From: Candidatus Bealeia paramacronuclearis
Lineage (GTDB): Bacteria; Pseudomonadota; Alphaproteobacteria; UBA9655
Length of the DNA: 64,000 bases
Direction of reading: 5' to 3'
Assembly: GCF_035607555.1 (NCBI RefSeq)
Contig: NZ_JAVHWZ010000001.1
Span: forward strand, 124,001 to 188,000
Below are positions 9,085 through 16,680 of the stretch, piece after piece. The position numbers and the translations under genes are program-made. Each line of letters begins with the position of its first letter. Position 1 is the stretch's first letter. The notes under the pieces were generated by a model. The model searched no databases. It was not told where the DNA came from and worked only from the letters and a program-made list of their open reading frames with translations.

Positions 9085-9607
9085 CGAAGACAAGCGGGCC
9101 GAATTTATAAAACAGCTTGAGAAAATAGATCCTGAAACAATCGTGTGGATTGATGAAGCTGGGATTGATAATCGCCTTTATCGAGAGCATGCCTGGGCGC
9201 CGCGCGGACAAAAGGTTTACGCGGAGATCCCGGGCCAAAAAAGAGAGCATGTCAGTATCATTGGCGGTCTCATGAAGGGTGCGTTCGTGGCGCCTTTCAC
9301 CTTTCAAGGTGGATGTCATGCAGATCTTTTTAATGCTTGGCTTGAGGAGGTTTTATTGCCGGGTTTATCAAAAAATACCACCCTGATTATGGACAATGCC
9401 GCCTTTCATAAATCGCCAAAAACGAAAGATTTGATTGAGAAATTTCGCTGCCATCTCCTCTTTCTCCCAACTGACTCTCCTGACCTCAATCCTATCGAAC
9501 ATTGGTGGCACAAAATCAAATCCATCCTCCGCCCCCTCGTCCAGCAAAACCCAGAAAACCTTCATCAACTCCTTGATAAACTCCTCAGCCAATGTCTATC
9601 CATATAA
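9056..9607 (+). CDS. IS630 transposase ORF2 (DDE catalytic part), copy A
   Basis: It is read in the frame one base ahead of ORF1. From the A7 run the frame gives KKTTLYKERNEDKRAEF, the normal continuation of IS630 proteins. The catalytic residues are the Asp in WIDEAGID, the Asp in LIMDNAAFHKS and the Glu in SPDLNPIEHWW. There is no good independent start with a ribosome binding site before the first catalytic Asp, so expression probably depends on frameshifting. Uninterrupted in this copy. Confidence 0.88.
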   Translation, partial: KKTTLYKERNEDKRAEFIKQLEKIDPETIVWIDEAGIDNRLYREHAWAPRGQKVYAEIPGQKREHVSIIGGLMKGAFVAPFTFQGGCHADLFNAWLEEVLLPGLSKNTTLIMDNAAFHKSPKTKDLIEKFRCHLLFLPTDSPDLNPIEHWWHKIKSILRPLVQQNPENLHQLLDKLLSQCLSI

Positions 9608-9622
9608 TGGAGAAGTACTATA

Positions 9623-9864
9623 GCGCTGGCGATAGACGTCCAAACAATCTTGTGTACGCGCATATGCATAAAGCCTATGCATATTTTTATGTAATCCTTT
9701 GATTTGCATTGAGCCCTCCAGTCATAGGGTGTTAGCCGTCCTATTCTTGAGGCCTGGTTTGGGTGTGGCAATGGAGATAAGCTTTGCTAAAGCGCAATTT
9801 GGGGGCGCGCTCAGCTCATCTCCATTCCTCCCAATTTTGTCTCACCTCTATCTGAACTCGGACA
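9623..9864 (-). mobile_element. IS481 left-end fragment, inverted
   Basis: Read on the minus strand it starts at 9864 with TGTCCGAGTTCAGATAG, contains the leader with its inverted repeat, and the start of the transposase (GLHKNMHRLYAY). It ends abruptly after about 35 codons at the IS630 right boundary. Together with 8347-8688 it makes two head-to-head IS481 remnants around the IS630. Confidence 0.8.
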
Positions 9865-9948
9865 GCGGAGTAATATTAATTTCTTCTTGAAATAATGATA
9901 TTAAATTGATATTTGTAAATTAAATTTTAATCTATTTGTGGTGAAATT

Positions 9949-11736
9949 ATGAATAAGTTTATTTTTTCAATGTTTATTTCCTTCTCGATCTTTTTTAATA
10001 ACTCAGTTCAATGTTCAAAAGAGGACAAGGATGAATTTGAAAATAGCGTTCGCATTATAAAGGAAAAAAGCGACAAGTACAAAAATAATGATTTTAAACA
10101 TAATGAAGATTATAATCTCATAAAGTTAAGTTATATTTTCAATCTTTTGGATGAAAAATTTAATTTTTGTTTAGGATTGGTGCGGTGGGAAAAACTAGAA
10201 GAAGGTTGGGGCAACTCATATATTAATACTTTATTTTATGAGTATGTTAGAAATATCTATCTTATAAAAGCGTTAGAAGTTATTAAAAAATCTGAATTCC
10301 AATCAGATATTGATGATGTGCTAACCGCCACATCTGTATTTACCAACATCTTGGATCGTTATAAATTTTTACTTCATGATTTTTTAGAGATAAGAGAAAC
10401 AGGAGAGTATGAGCTCGTAAATGGAGGAGGGCAAGAAAGTGCAACGCACAACAATAAAAGAAATAAAAACAATTTAATACCAGTTTTTAGAGTGAGCCTG
10501 AACTTTTATCCAGAACACTATGAAATAAGAAGAAAAGCAATTTCTTTATTGAAAAAAAATGAATACAGCATTTATATGTTAAATTTTTGGTTAAAAAGTG
10601 AGAAGGATGAAGATATAAATTTGAGAATAAAAAAAATTATAAAAGAAAGAGAGACTCGCGTCGAATATTTAAATAAAAATTTTATAAAATCAAAAGCAGA
10701 TTTATCTTTTGATAAAATCAGGATGATCCGAGAATTTGACCTATTCAAAAAAAACTTGAATATAGATCTTCCCCTGCGATTGCCGCTCCTGACACAGCTG
10801 TATGATGACGATATGAGGGTGTTTCAAAAAATAGAGAAAATAATTTTAAAAAATGTCCTTTCAGCTCTTGAGCTTCCTATGGAAGAAGAAAAAAACGTAT
10901 CTCATTCGAAAGCTATATGTAAAACTGATCATAAAAAAAGTAAAAATTCCAATAAAAATAAAAAAAAGAAAACATCTAATACGTCTAAAATTTTGACGTC
11001 TACCCAAGATGAAAAAAAATCTTCAGACGAAACGGTGGAATCAGTAATGATGGAGAAAAGATTTGGAGAGATAACCTTTTCAGATGTAAAAAAAGAACAG
11101 ACACACCCTCTTGATGAAAATATCAATCCGGTTAAAAATGAATCTAAATCATTAGAAAATGAATTAAGTAATCAAATTTTTAAGTTTGATTCCAATGTTA
11201 ATAATGATGAAGAAGAGTCTGATCCTATCAAAGATATTAATAATTGGCTTCAACAAATTATAGATCAAGCTGCCAATGTCAATGGAGCAGAGATGTTTAC
11301 AATCTCAAGTAAGTCAAAAAATCTTATGAGAGTTTTAAAAAAGAGTCCAAATTTACTTGAGCAAATTCAAGATGCTACTTCAAAACTTGCCGTTCAATTA
11401 TCATTAAAGAAAAATACTTCTACTCTAGTAAAACAGCTGCTCATTCCTGAACGATATATAAACGGTTATGAATACTTTATGGAAACTGAAATGACATTTA
11501 TTAAAAACATACGTTTTAGTAAGGTGACTCCGTTATTAACAGGCTTGGGAATTAAAATAGATCGTAGTCGAAAAGGATCCCGTATACACTTGAGTTTTAA
11601 AACGAGTAATAAAAATATTGAAACAAGTCTCCATCTTCACGATCCTTACGATGGAGAAGTTGACGGCGGACGTATTTCGTCTTTACGCAAATTCCTTTTA
11701 GATTGTGGATTTGTGATGGAATTGAAATCGAATTGA
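9949..11736 (+). CDS. Large secreted AT-rich protein of unknown function with HicA-like tail
   Basis: 595 residues with a signal peptide (MNKFIFSMFISFSIFF, cleavage near residue 22). The gene is far more AT-rich than the housekeeping genes. The body (about 30-310) is helical and unrecognised. A Lys/Ser/Asn-rich linker at about 325-345 holds KNKKKKTSN. The final 85 residues (IRFSKVTPLLTGLG, then SRKGSRIHLSF, then HLHDPYDGEVDGGRISSLRKFL) follow the HicA pattern of helix, strand with G-S-x-x-H, a second His strand, and a closing helix resembling the family's PGTLRSILK. The layout matches the protein at 749-2902. It sits between IS debris, in a region that looks acquired. Confidence 0.85.
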   Translation: MNKFIFSMFISFSIFFNNSVQCSKEDKDEFENSVRIIKEKSDKYKNNDFKHNEDYNLIKLSYIFNLLDEKFNFCLGLVRWEKLEEGWGNSYINTLFYEYVRNIYLIKALEVIKKSEFQSDIDDVLTATSVFTNILDRYKFLLHDFLEIRETGEYELVNGGGQESATHNNKRNKNNLIPVFRVSLNFYPEHYEIRRKAISLLKKNEYSIYMLNFWLKSEKDEDINLRIKKIIKERETRVEYLNKNFIKSKADLSFDKIRMIREFDLFKKNLNIDLPLRLPLLTQLYDDDMRVFQKIEKIILKNVLSALELPMEEEKNVSHSKAICKTDHKKSKNSNKNKKKKTSNTSKILTSTQDEKKSSDETVESVMMEKRFGEITFSDVKKEQTHPLDENINPVKNESKSLENELSNQIFKFDSNVNNDEEESDPIKDINNWLQQIIDQAANVNGAEMFTISSKSKNLMRVLKKSPNLLEQIQDATSKLAVQLSLKKNTSTLVKQLLIPERYINGYEYFMETEMTFIKNIRFSKVTPLLTGLGIKIDRSRKGSRIHLSFKTSNKNIETSLHLHDPYDGEVDGGRISSLRKFLLDCGFVMELKSN

Positions 11737-11744
11737 TCGAAGTA

Positions 11745-11886
11745 TAACTTCTCAGTTATATTGATAGAGATTGACTGAGGAGTTTATCAAGGAGTTGATG
11801 AAGGTTTTCTGGATTTTGTCGGACGATGGGGCGGAGGATGGATTTGATTTTTCCTAAAAATCTATCTATTTAGAGGAGAAGTGCTA
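11745..11886 (-). mobile_element. MITE derived from the 932-bp IS630 element (142 bp)
   Basis: Both ends match the IS630 ends (TAGCACTTCTCC and, inverted, TAACTTCTCAG) and TA lies on each side (11743-11744, 11887-11888). Read on the minus strand, the first about 40 bp are the IS630 left end, joined near a short A run to the last about 100 bp of the right end. The transposase is deleted. It could be moved in trans by the full copies. Confidence 0.85.
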
Positions 11887-11904
11887 TAGTCTCCCGATGT
11901 TGGC

Positions 11905-12120
11905 ATTGAGTTTTTGGATTTCATTGTCATAAATCGTGTGTGAAGGTTTATGAGGACGCTCGAATAACTCAGCCCCTTACTCCAAAAGAAGGCGTTTCCA
12001 TCTGTGAATTTAAGCCGGAGGAACCTCATACCGTGAGGCAAGTTCCCCGATGGTCATATCGCCCTTCAAAGCTTCGATCGCTGTTTTCACCTTTAACGAC
12101 GCACTGACATTTTTCTTCAT
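11905..12120 (-). pseudogene. IS3-family OrfA remnant
   Basis: From an ATG at 12120 it reads MKKNVSASLKVKTAIEAL, then the helix-turn-helix TIGELASRYEVPPA, a stop, IHRWKRLLLE, a second stop, and GAELFERPHKP. This is the Transposase_8 (OrfA) layout of IS3 elements with two nonsense changes. No OrfB follows. Confidence 0.75.
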
Positions 12121-12240
12121 TTTCTCTTCTTTTTTCATTGAGTCCAACTTTATCAAATTTTCTCGAAAAAATGCTCCACTTCTTGAGGACATTACACTCT
12201 TCAAACTTAAAGTTCGGAGGTAGACACAAACTTTGCCCCC

Positions 12241-12501
12241 TCACACTTGAATGTCGACCTCATGATCTTCCGGCGTGATTTCGCCTTCAAGGGACTGCCT
12301 TTTGGGATTGTGACGCCTTAAAGATTTATTTTTCTCGGCTTGTGTCAAGGCACGCCTTTGCATCTCTGTTTTTCCAACGGCCACCACATCTTGAGGAAGA
12401 CTTTGGGCGTTTTGCGACAATAAATGGGTGTTTTTCGCTGTCTCCGCTGAGGAGAGGAAAGTTGCAATTTTTTGAAGAATGGGCAAATGAGGAACCCGCA
12501 T
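12241..12501 (-). CDS. Small hypothetical protein
   Basis: 86 residues from an ATG with AAGGGGA five bases upstream. The frame is also open further upstream to a TTG at 12561, but the ribosome binding site favours 12501. No signal peptide or membrane segment. The first part is helical (HLPILQKIATFLSSAETA), followed by a basic, Gln-rich stretch and an acidic end. No family recognised. It lies between an IS3 relic and a divergent MFS gene. Confidence 0.45.
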   Translation of the reverse strand: MRVPHLPILQKIATFLSSAETAKNTHLLSQNAQSLPQDVVAVGKTEMQRRALTQAEKNKSLRRHNPKRQSLEGEITPEDHEVDIQV

Positions 12502-12675
12502 TTCGTCCCCTTTTTCTGTGACCTTCACTACATGACTACAGGAAAATTTATCCTCTTGCAAATCGGATGCTTTTTTGTTTAGACTTCCCTTGTTGATAAT
12601 CCCACCACAAGGCCTCCACTGATTTCATATGTGAACTCAGGCTCTTTTTCTTAAATTCAATTACGGAAATTTAAA

Positions 12676-14238
12676 ATGACTCAAAAATCTAACGCGATTC
12701 CGCTGAAGACGTGGCTTGTCTTGATAGCCGCAGGAATCTTAGTACTTTTAATGAATATTGATTACACGGCCGTGAATCTCACATTGGTTCCAATTTCGTT
12801 AGAGCTCAATGAAGATCTTAATAACCTGCAGTGGCTTTTGAGCGGTTACGTTCTCATCTGGGCCGCATTTGTTATTCCAGCGGGACGTATGGCCGATATT
12901 TACGGCAAACGCAACACCTTGATTGGAGGCCTCCTCCTTTTTATGTTGGGATCTTGCTTGACGGGACTTGGTCAAAATCTAGAGACACTAATTTTAGGGC
13001 GTGTGATTCAAGGCTTTGGCGCAGCCATTTTCACGGCTCCTTGCTGGGCTCTGATTTTCACAAGCGCACCTCCTGAAAAGCAAGGTTTTGTGATGGGAAT
13101 TATTCTCTCTTTTTCTGGCGTAGGACTTGCCATTGGACCGACTTTAGGCGGATACATTATCGAAACTCTCGTGTGGCGTTGGATTTATTATATCAACATC
13201 CCCATTGGAATTGTGGTGATTATCATTCTTATGCTTTTTTCTAAAAATGACCGCATTGAAAATTCCCAAAAGATCGATTACATAGGCGCACTTTTGCTCG
13301 CATCAGGCCTCTGTCTCAGCGTTTTTGGACTCAACCAAATTGAGACCTGGGGAATCCACGATGTGAGACTTTGGGTCGTAATGGGGGCAGGAGTTGGGAT
13401 TGTGCTTGGCTTTTATCTTCATGATCGCAAGCAAAGTTTTCGCATGATCCCAAATGATCTCATGAAGAATAAACCGTTCTTGGCGGCCACCTTTGGTGAA
13501 TTTTTCATGGCAATGAACTTTTCATTAATCCTCGTTTTAATGGGACTTTATTTGCAAAATACGCAAGGCTACTCCAGCTATGAAACGGGATTGGTGTTTT
13601 TTGCCATGACCATCTCCATGGGGCTTCTTTCGCCTTTTGGAGGCAAAATGGTAGATCATTTTGGGCTAAAACTTCCCATGCTTTTTGGGTGTATTGCCAC
13701 AGGAATAGCTACCTTTTTATTCTCAGGCTTAGGGGTTGGATCCTCGCTCTATTTCATTTTGGTAGCTCTCTTTTTGGTGGGGGCTGGGATGGGTGCCTAT
13801 TTCACGGCTTGCAGTACGGCCATGATGCGCGCGGTTCCACAAGAAGATCTCAATGTGGCCTCTGGTGTTTTCACCATGTGGATGATGGTGGGAAATACAC
13901 TCAGCATTATTCTTTCAACAAGTTTGGTCGTTTTGTTTGGACGAGCCTCGCTTTTTGAGAGACTCGAAACCCACAAAGTTCTTCTGACGCCTTTGCAAAA
14001 AGACGAGCTTGCGGAAGTCATTGCCAAAGTCGAGCATACGCCCGACCAACTAGCAGCATTCCCACAAGACCAAATCCCTGTCTTTTTGGAGTGGATCACA
14101 GAAGCCTTTGTTCATGGATTTTCCATCAACATGATGTTGGGGACTCTTTGGGCGATTTTGGCAACGGGGCTCACACTTTGGGGAATTAAAGGGTTAGATC
14201 AATCCTCAGGCAAAGTGGCAGCACCTTTGGGACATTAA
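12676..14238 (+). CDS. MFS multidrug exporter, DHA2 (EmrB/QacA) type
   Basis: 520 residues with about 14 predicted membrane segments. Segment 1 carries the family's acidic residue (LMNIDYTAVNLTLVPIS). Motif A is GRMADIYGKRN after segment 2. Motif C is present as FSGVGLAIGPTLGGYI, followed by WRWIYYINIPIGI, which is diagnostic of DHA2 antiporters. It should use the proton gradient to export lipophilic compounds. No emrA-like adaptor adjoins it, so it may act alone. A 10-bp hairpin follows the stop. Confidence 0.92.
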   Translation: MTQKSNAIPLKTWLVLIAAGILVLLMNIDYTAVNLTLVPISLELNEDLNNLQWLLSGYVLIWAAFVIPAGRMADIYGKRNTLIGGLLLFMLGSCLTGLGQNLETLILGRVIQGFGAAIFTAPCWALIFTSAPPEKQGFVMGIILSFSGVGLAIGPTLGGYIIETLVWRWIYYINIPIGIVVIIILMLFSKNDRIENSQKIDYIGALLLASGLCLSVFGLNQIETWGIHDVRLWVVMGAGVGIVLGFYLHDRKQSFRMIPNDLMKNKPFLAATFGEFFMAMNFSLILVLMGLYLQNTQGYSSYETGLVFFAMTISMGLLSPFGGKMVDHFGLKLPMLFGCIATGIATFLFSGLGVGSSLYFILVALFLVGAGMGAYFTACSTAMMRAVPQEDLNVASGVFTMWMMVGNTLSIILSTSLVVLFGRASLFERLETHKVLLTPLQKDELAEVIAKVEHTPDQLAAFPQDQIPVFLEWITEAFVHGFSINMMLGTLWAILATGLTLWGIKGLDQSSGKVAAPLGH

Positions 14239-14252
14239 GATCTCATAAAACA

Positions 14253-14293
14253 CCTCAGACGATGTGCAAATATTTTTTGTAAGTCGTCTGAGG
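14253..14293. terminator. Hairpin after the MFS gene
   Basis: CCTCAGACGA and TCGTCTGAGG form a perfect 10-bp stem with a 21-nt loop that holds the T run. It lies 15 bp after the MFS stop. The loop is long and no T tract follows the stem, so a terminator is only plausible. Confidence 0.4.
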
Positions 14294-14344
14294 ACCACTT
14301 TGTATTGTCCGAGTTCAGATAGAAGTGAGACAAAACTGTGAGGG

Positions 14345-14399
14345 ATGGAGATGAGCTTCGCTACAGCGCAATTTGGGGGCGCGCTCAGCTCATCTCCAT
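14345..14399. repeat. Inverted repeat with invertible 29-bp core, orientation B
   Basis: The arms ATGGAGATGAGCT and AGCTCATCTCCAT enclose a core (14358-14386) that is inverted relative to the copies at 8399-8427 and 9771-9825, with the surrounding IS481 sequence in the same direction. Confidence 0.85.
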
Positions 14400-14456
14400 T
14401 GCCCTACCAAAACCAGGCCTCAAGAATAGGAAATGTAAAAAAATGTAAAAAACCTA

Positions 14457-15479
14457 TTGATGGAGGATTGGCTGAGGATCCACGGATTACATAAAAATAT
14501 GCATAGGCTTTATGCATATGCGCGTACACAAGACTGTTTGGACGTCTATCGCAAACGGTATGAAGACGGCGTGAGGCTCTGGGAAAAGCTGAAATCTGAA
14601 AACGTTTGCGATTCCAGGTGCCAAGACATTTGCGCCATGTCTCGCGCAACTTATTATCGCCACAAGAAGATCCTGAAGGACCTTAACAAAGGGAGTGTTC
14701 CCCCTTCAAAAAAGCCACGAAATCTCAACAAACCGCACTGGGGAGAGGCAGAACTTCAGCTTGTGAAAGTGCGCCGCGAAAATCCCACCTATGGCAAAGA
14801 GAAAATCGCCATCATTCTCAAGCGAGACCATGGGCAAATCCTGAGCGAAAGCACCGTCGGCCGTATCCTGACCTCCCTCAAAAACAAGGGGCTTGTGCAA
14901 AAATCACCCTCCGCCCTGAGAACAAAAAGAAAAAGACAATTTAAAAGCCATGCAAAGCCCTGGACATTTAAGGATTATAAAACGATGACGCTTGGTGAGC
15001 GGGTGCAGATTGACCACATGACAGTCACCAAAAATGGTATCTGTTTCAAGCGCTTACAGACTTGGGAAAGAGGCTCGAAATTTATCTATGCGAGTGTGTA
15101 TGCCCCTACCAAGAGCTCAAGCGCCAAACGCTTCTTGCTTGAGTTTGTAAAGCAGGCCCCCTTTAAAATTCAATCCATTCAAGTTGAGGGAAGATCTGAA
15201 TTTATGGCGGAATTTGAGGAAGCCTGTGAAGAACTTGGAATTTCGCTGATTGTTCTGCCCCCCAAAAAGCCCACCTGCAACGGAGGTGTTGATCGGGGAA
15301 ATCGCATATTCCGGGAGGAATTTTACAACCAAAACAACCTCCTGGCTGATTCCATAGCTTCTATGCGCTTTGAGCTCTCTCAAGCTGTCTCAAAGTATAA
15401 TTCTTATCGGCCTCATCGCGCCGCGAAAGGCCTCACTCCTATGCACTATATTCACTCTCATATTCTCGAGGCCTCTTGA
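14457..15479 (+). CDS. IS481-family transposase with altered DDE residues
   Basis: 340 residues: an N-terminal helix-turn-helix region (about 40-120, with SRATYYRH and STVGRILTSL) and an rve-type integrase core (about 165-330). The first catalytic Asp is present (RVQIDHMTV). The second, normally in a VDGGSEF block, reads VEGRSEF. The third, normally GGVERGN as in the fragment at 45.6 kb, reads GGVDRGN. An Asp-to-Glu and a Glu-to-Asp change make activity doubtful although the frame is intact. Confidence 0.9.
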   Translation: MMEDWLRIHGLHKNMHRLYAYARTQDCLDVYRKRYEDGVRLWEKLKSENVCDSRCQDICAMSRATYYRHKKILKDLNKGSVPPSKKPRNLNKPHWGEAELQLVKVRRENPTYGKEKIAIILKRDHGQILSESTVGRILTSLKNKGLVQKSPSALRTKRKRQFKSHAKPWTFKDYKTMTLGERVQIDHMTVTKNGICFKRLQTWERGSKFIYASVYAPTKSSSAKRFLLEFVKQAPFKIQSIQVEGRSEFMAEFEEACEELGISLIVLPPKKPTCNGGVDRGNRIFREEFYNQNNLLADSIASMRFELSQAVSKYNSYRPHRAAKGLTPMHYIHSHILEAS

Positions 15480-15549
15480 GTCTCATTCTATATGAACTCC
15501 TACAAAAAAGATTATACCCCTCATTTTAGGTTCGTGATAAATTAAGTGC

Positions 15550-16527
15550 ATGATTATTTCAGAGCTCAAAGATAATCTCGTGAAAGGGGATAGGCGCGCT
15601 ATTGCACAAGCCATGACTCTTGTAGAGTCCTCGCGTCCTGAGCATCAACACAACGCCCAAGCACTCCTTGCAATGATTTTGCCCCTTACGGAAAAATCTT
15701 TTCGTATTGGGATTTCGGGTGCGCCGGGGGTTGGAAAATCCACATTTATTGAGAGCTTTGGCCGTGATCTCCTCCAAAAAGGGCATCGCGTGGCAGTTTT
15801 GGCTATTGATCCCTCGTCTACCCTTTCTAAAGGATCGATTCTTGCGGACAAAACCCGCATGGTGACACTTTCCCAAAGTCCCGACGCATTTATTCGCCCC
15901 AGCCCTTCTGGTGGAATTTTAGGCGGCACTGCGCAACGCACAACAGATGTTATTCGTATCGCAGAAGCGGCAGGTTTTGATATAATTTTGATTGAAACCG
16001 TGGGCGTGGGCCAATCAGAGCTTGCCGTTTATGATCTTTCAGATATGGTTCTGTTGCTTTTGGGACCGGCTTTGGGGGACGAACTCCAAGGGATCAAAAA
16101 AGGTATTGTGGAGATTGCTGATTTGATTGTCATCAACAAGGCAGACTCAGGTCTTGAGGAAAGATGCCTCCAGACAGCACAAGCCTATCGTGGTGCCCTA
16201 GAGATGAGTCGCCCACGTCTTCAATCCTGGACACCTAAAGTTGAGGTAATTTCTGCGATAGAATCCAAGGGGTTCCAAGCTCTTTTCAAAGATATTGAAG
16301 ATTATAAAGTGGTTACCCAAACATCTGGGGAGTGGCAGACACGAAGGCAATCCCAAGCGCAGCATTGGCTTGAGGAGGAAATGAAAGCACTATTGTGGCA
16401 AAAAATTCAAACGGCGTGGGATGCTGAAATTCAAAAATCCCTTACGTTAATCAAAGACAAAAAATCCACCCCCTCTCAAGAGGCGCAAAGAATTATTTGC
16501 GAAAATGGGGGACACATTCAAGTATGA
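15550..16527 (+). CDS. meaB: G3E GTPase MeaB (methylmalonyl-CoA mutase chaperone)
   Basis: 325 residues of the ArgK/MeaB family. The P-loop GAPGVGKSTFIE lies near residue 56, followed by the Mg-binding IDPSS, ETVGVGQSE (switch region) and the base-recognition NKAD. MeaB guards methylmalonyl-CoA mutase during cobalamin loading and ejects damaged cofactor. No mutase gene lies in the window, so the partner must be elsewhere or lost. The start has no clear Shine-Dalgarno; the ATG matches the family N terminus. Confidence 0.93.
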   Translation: MIISELKDNLVKGDRRAIAQAMTLVESSRPEHQHNAQALLAMILPLTEKSFRIGISGAPGVGKSTFIESFGRDLLQKGHRVAVLAIDPSSTLSKGSILADKTRMVTLSQSPDAFIRPSPSGGILGGTAQRTTDVIRIAEAAGFDIILIETVGVGQSELAVYDLSDMVLLLLGPALGDELQGIKKGIVEIADLIVINKADSGLEERCLQTAQAYRGALEMSRPRLQSWTPKVEVISAIESKGFQALFKDIEDYKVVTQTSGEWQTRRQSQAQHWLEEEMKALLWQKIQTAWDAEIQKSLTLIKDKKSTPSQEAQRIICENGGHIQV

Positions 16528-16548
16528 AGTCCAACACGGTGTGAACCT

Positions 16549-16661
16549 CCACGGGGCAAGCCCCGTGGTATCTCGTTGGCCTAAAGGCCAAGTTCAAGCT
16601 GCGCTTGCCTCATATCACTAATTATATGAGGGGCGCTTCATCCATGGGACAAGCCCCATGG
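16549..16661. repeat. Cluster of five adjacent hairpins
   Basis: Five inverted repeats follow one another: 16549-16568 (9-bp stem CCACGGGGC), 16576-16591 (TTGGCCT), 16595-16607 (CAAGC), 16608-16631 (CCTCATAT) and 16642-16661 (CCATGGG). The first and last share GGCAAGCCCC-like or ACAAGCCCC loops, as if copies of one palindromic element. It fills the gap between meaB and the next gene and may form a structured RNA or be a dispersed palindromic repeat. Confidence 0.7.
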
Positions 16662-16680
16662 TTTTATGCGCGTATAAATT

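Larger units (their letters stand above)
8689..9620 (+). mobile_element. IS630-family insertion sequence, copy A (932 bp, two-frame transposase)
   Basis: Ends are TAGTCATTCCCC on the left and, in reverse complement, TAGTACTTCTCC on the right, with TA at 8687-8688 and 9621-9622 as the target duplication. A 932-bp copy with few differences lies at 17118-18049. This copy sits inside IS481 sequence. Its transposase is split between two frames over an A7 run and has no nonsense mutation, so this is the copy more likely to be active. Confidence 0.93.
14306..15504 (+). mobile_element. IS481-family insertion sequence, near full length
   Basis: Left end TGTCCGAGTTCAGATAGAAG. Right end, as reverse complement, TGTAGGAGTTCATATAGAAT. 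The ends match imperfectly and start with TGT as IS481 ends do. About 1.2 kb. The leader contains the inverted-repeat segment in orientation B, and the single ORF is complete but has altered catalytic residues. Confidence 0.85.

Noticed and set aside
12502-12675. Promoter or operator in the gap before the EmrB-like gene
   Set aside because: No well-spaced -35/-10 pair or clear operator palindrome could be picked out.
16549-16661. Hairpin cluster as an attenuator, riboswitch or retron RNA
   Set aside because: No conserved riboswitch core, no leader peptide and no reverse transcriptase gene nearby. It is kept only as a repeat cluster of unknown role.
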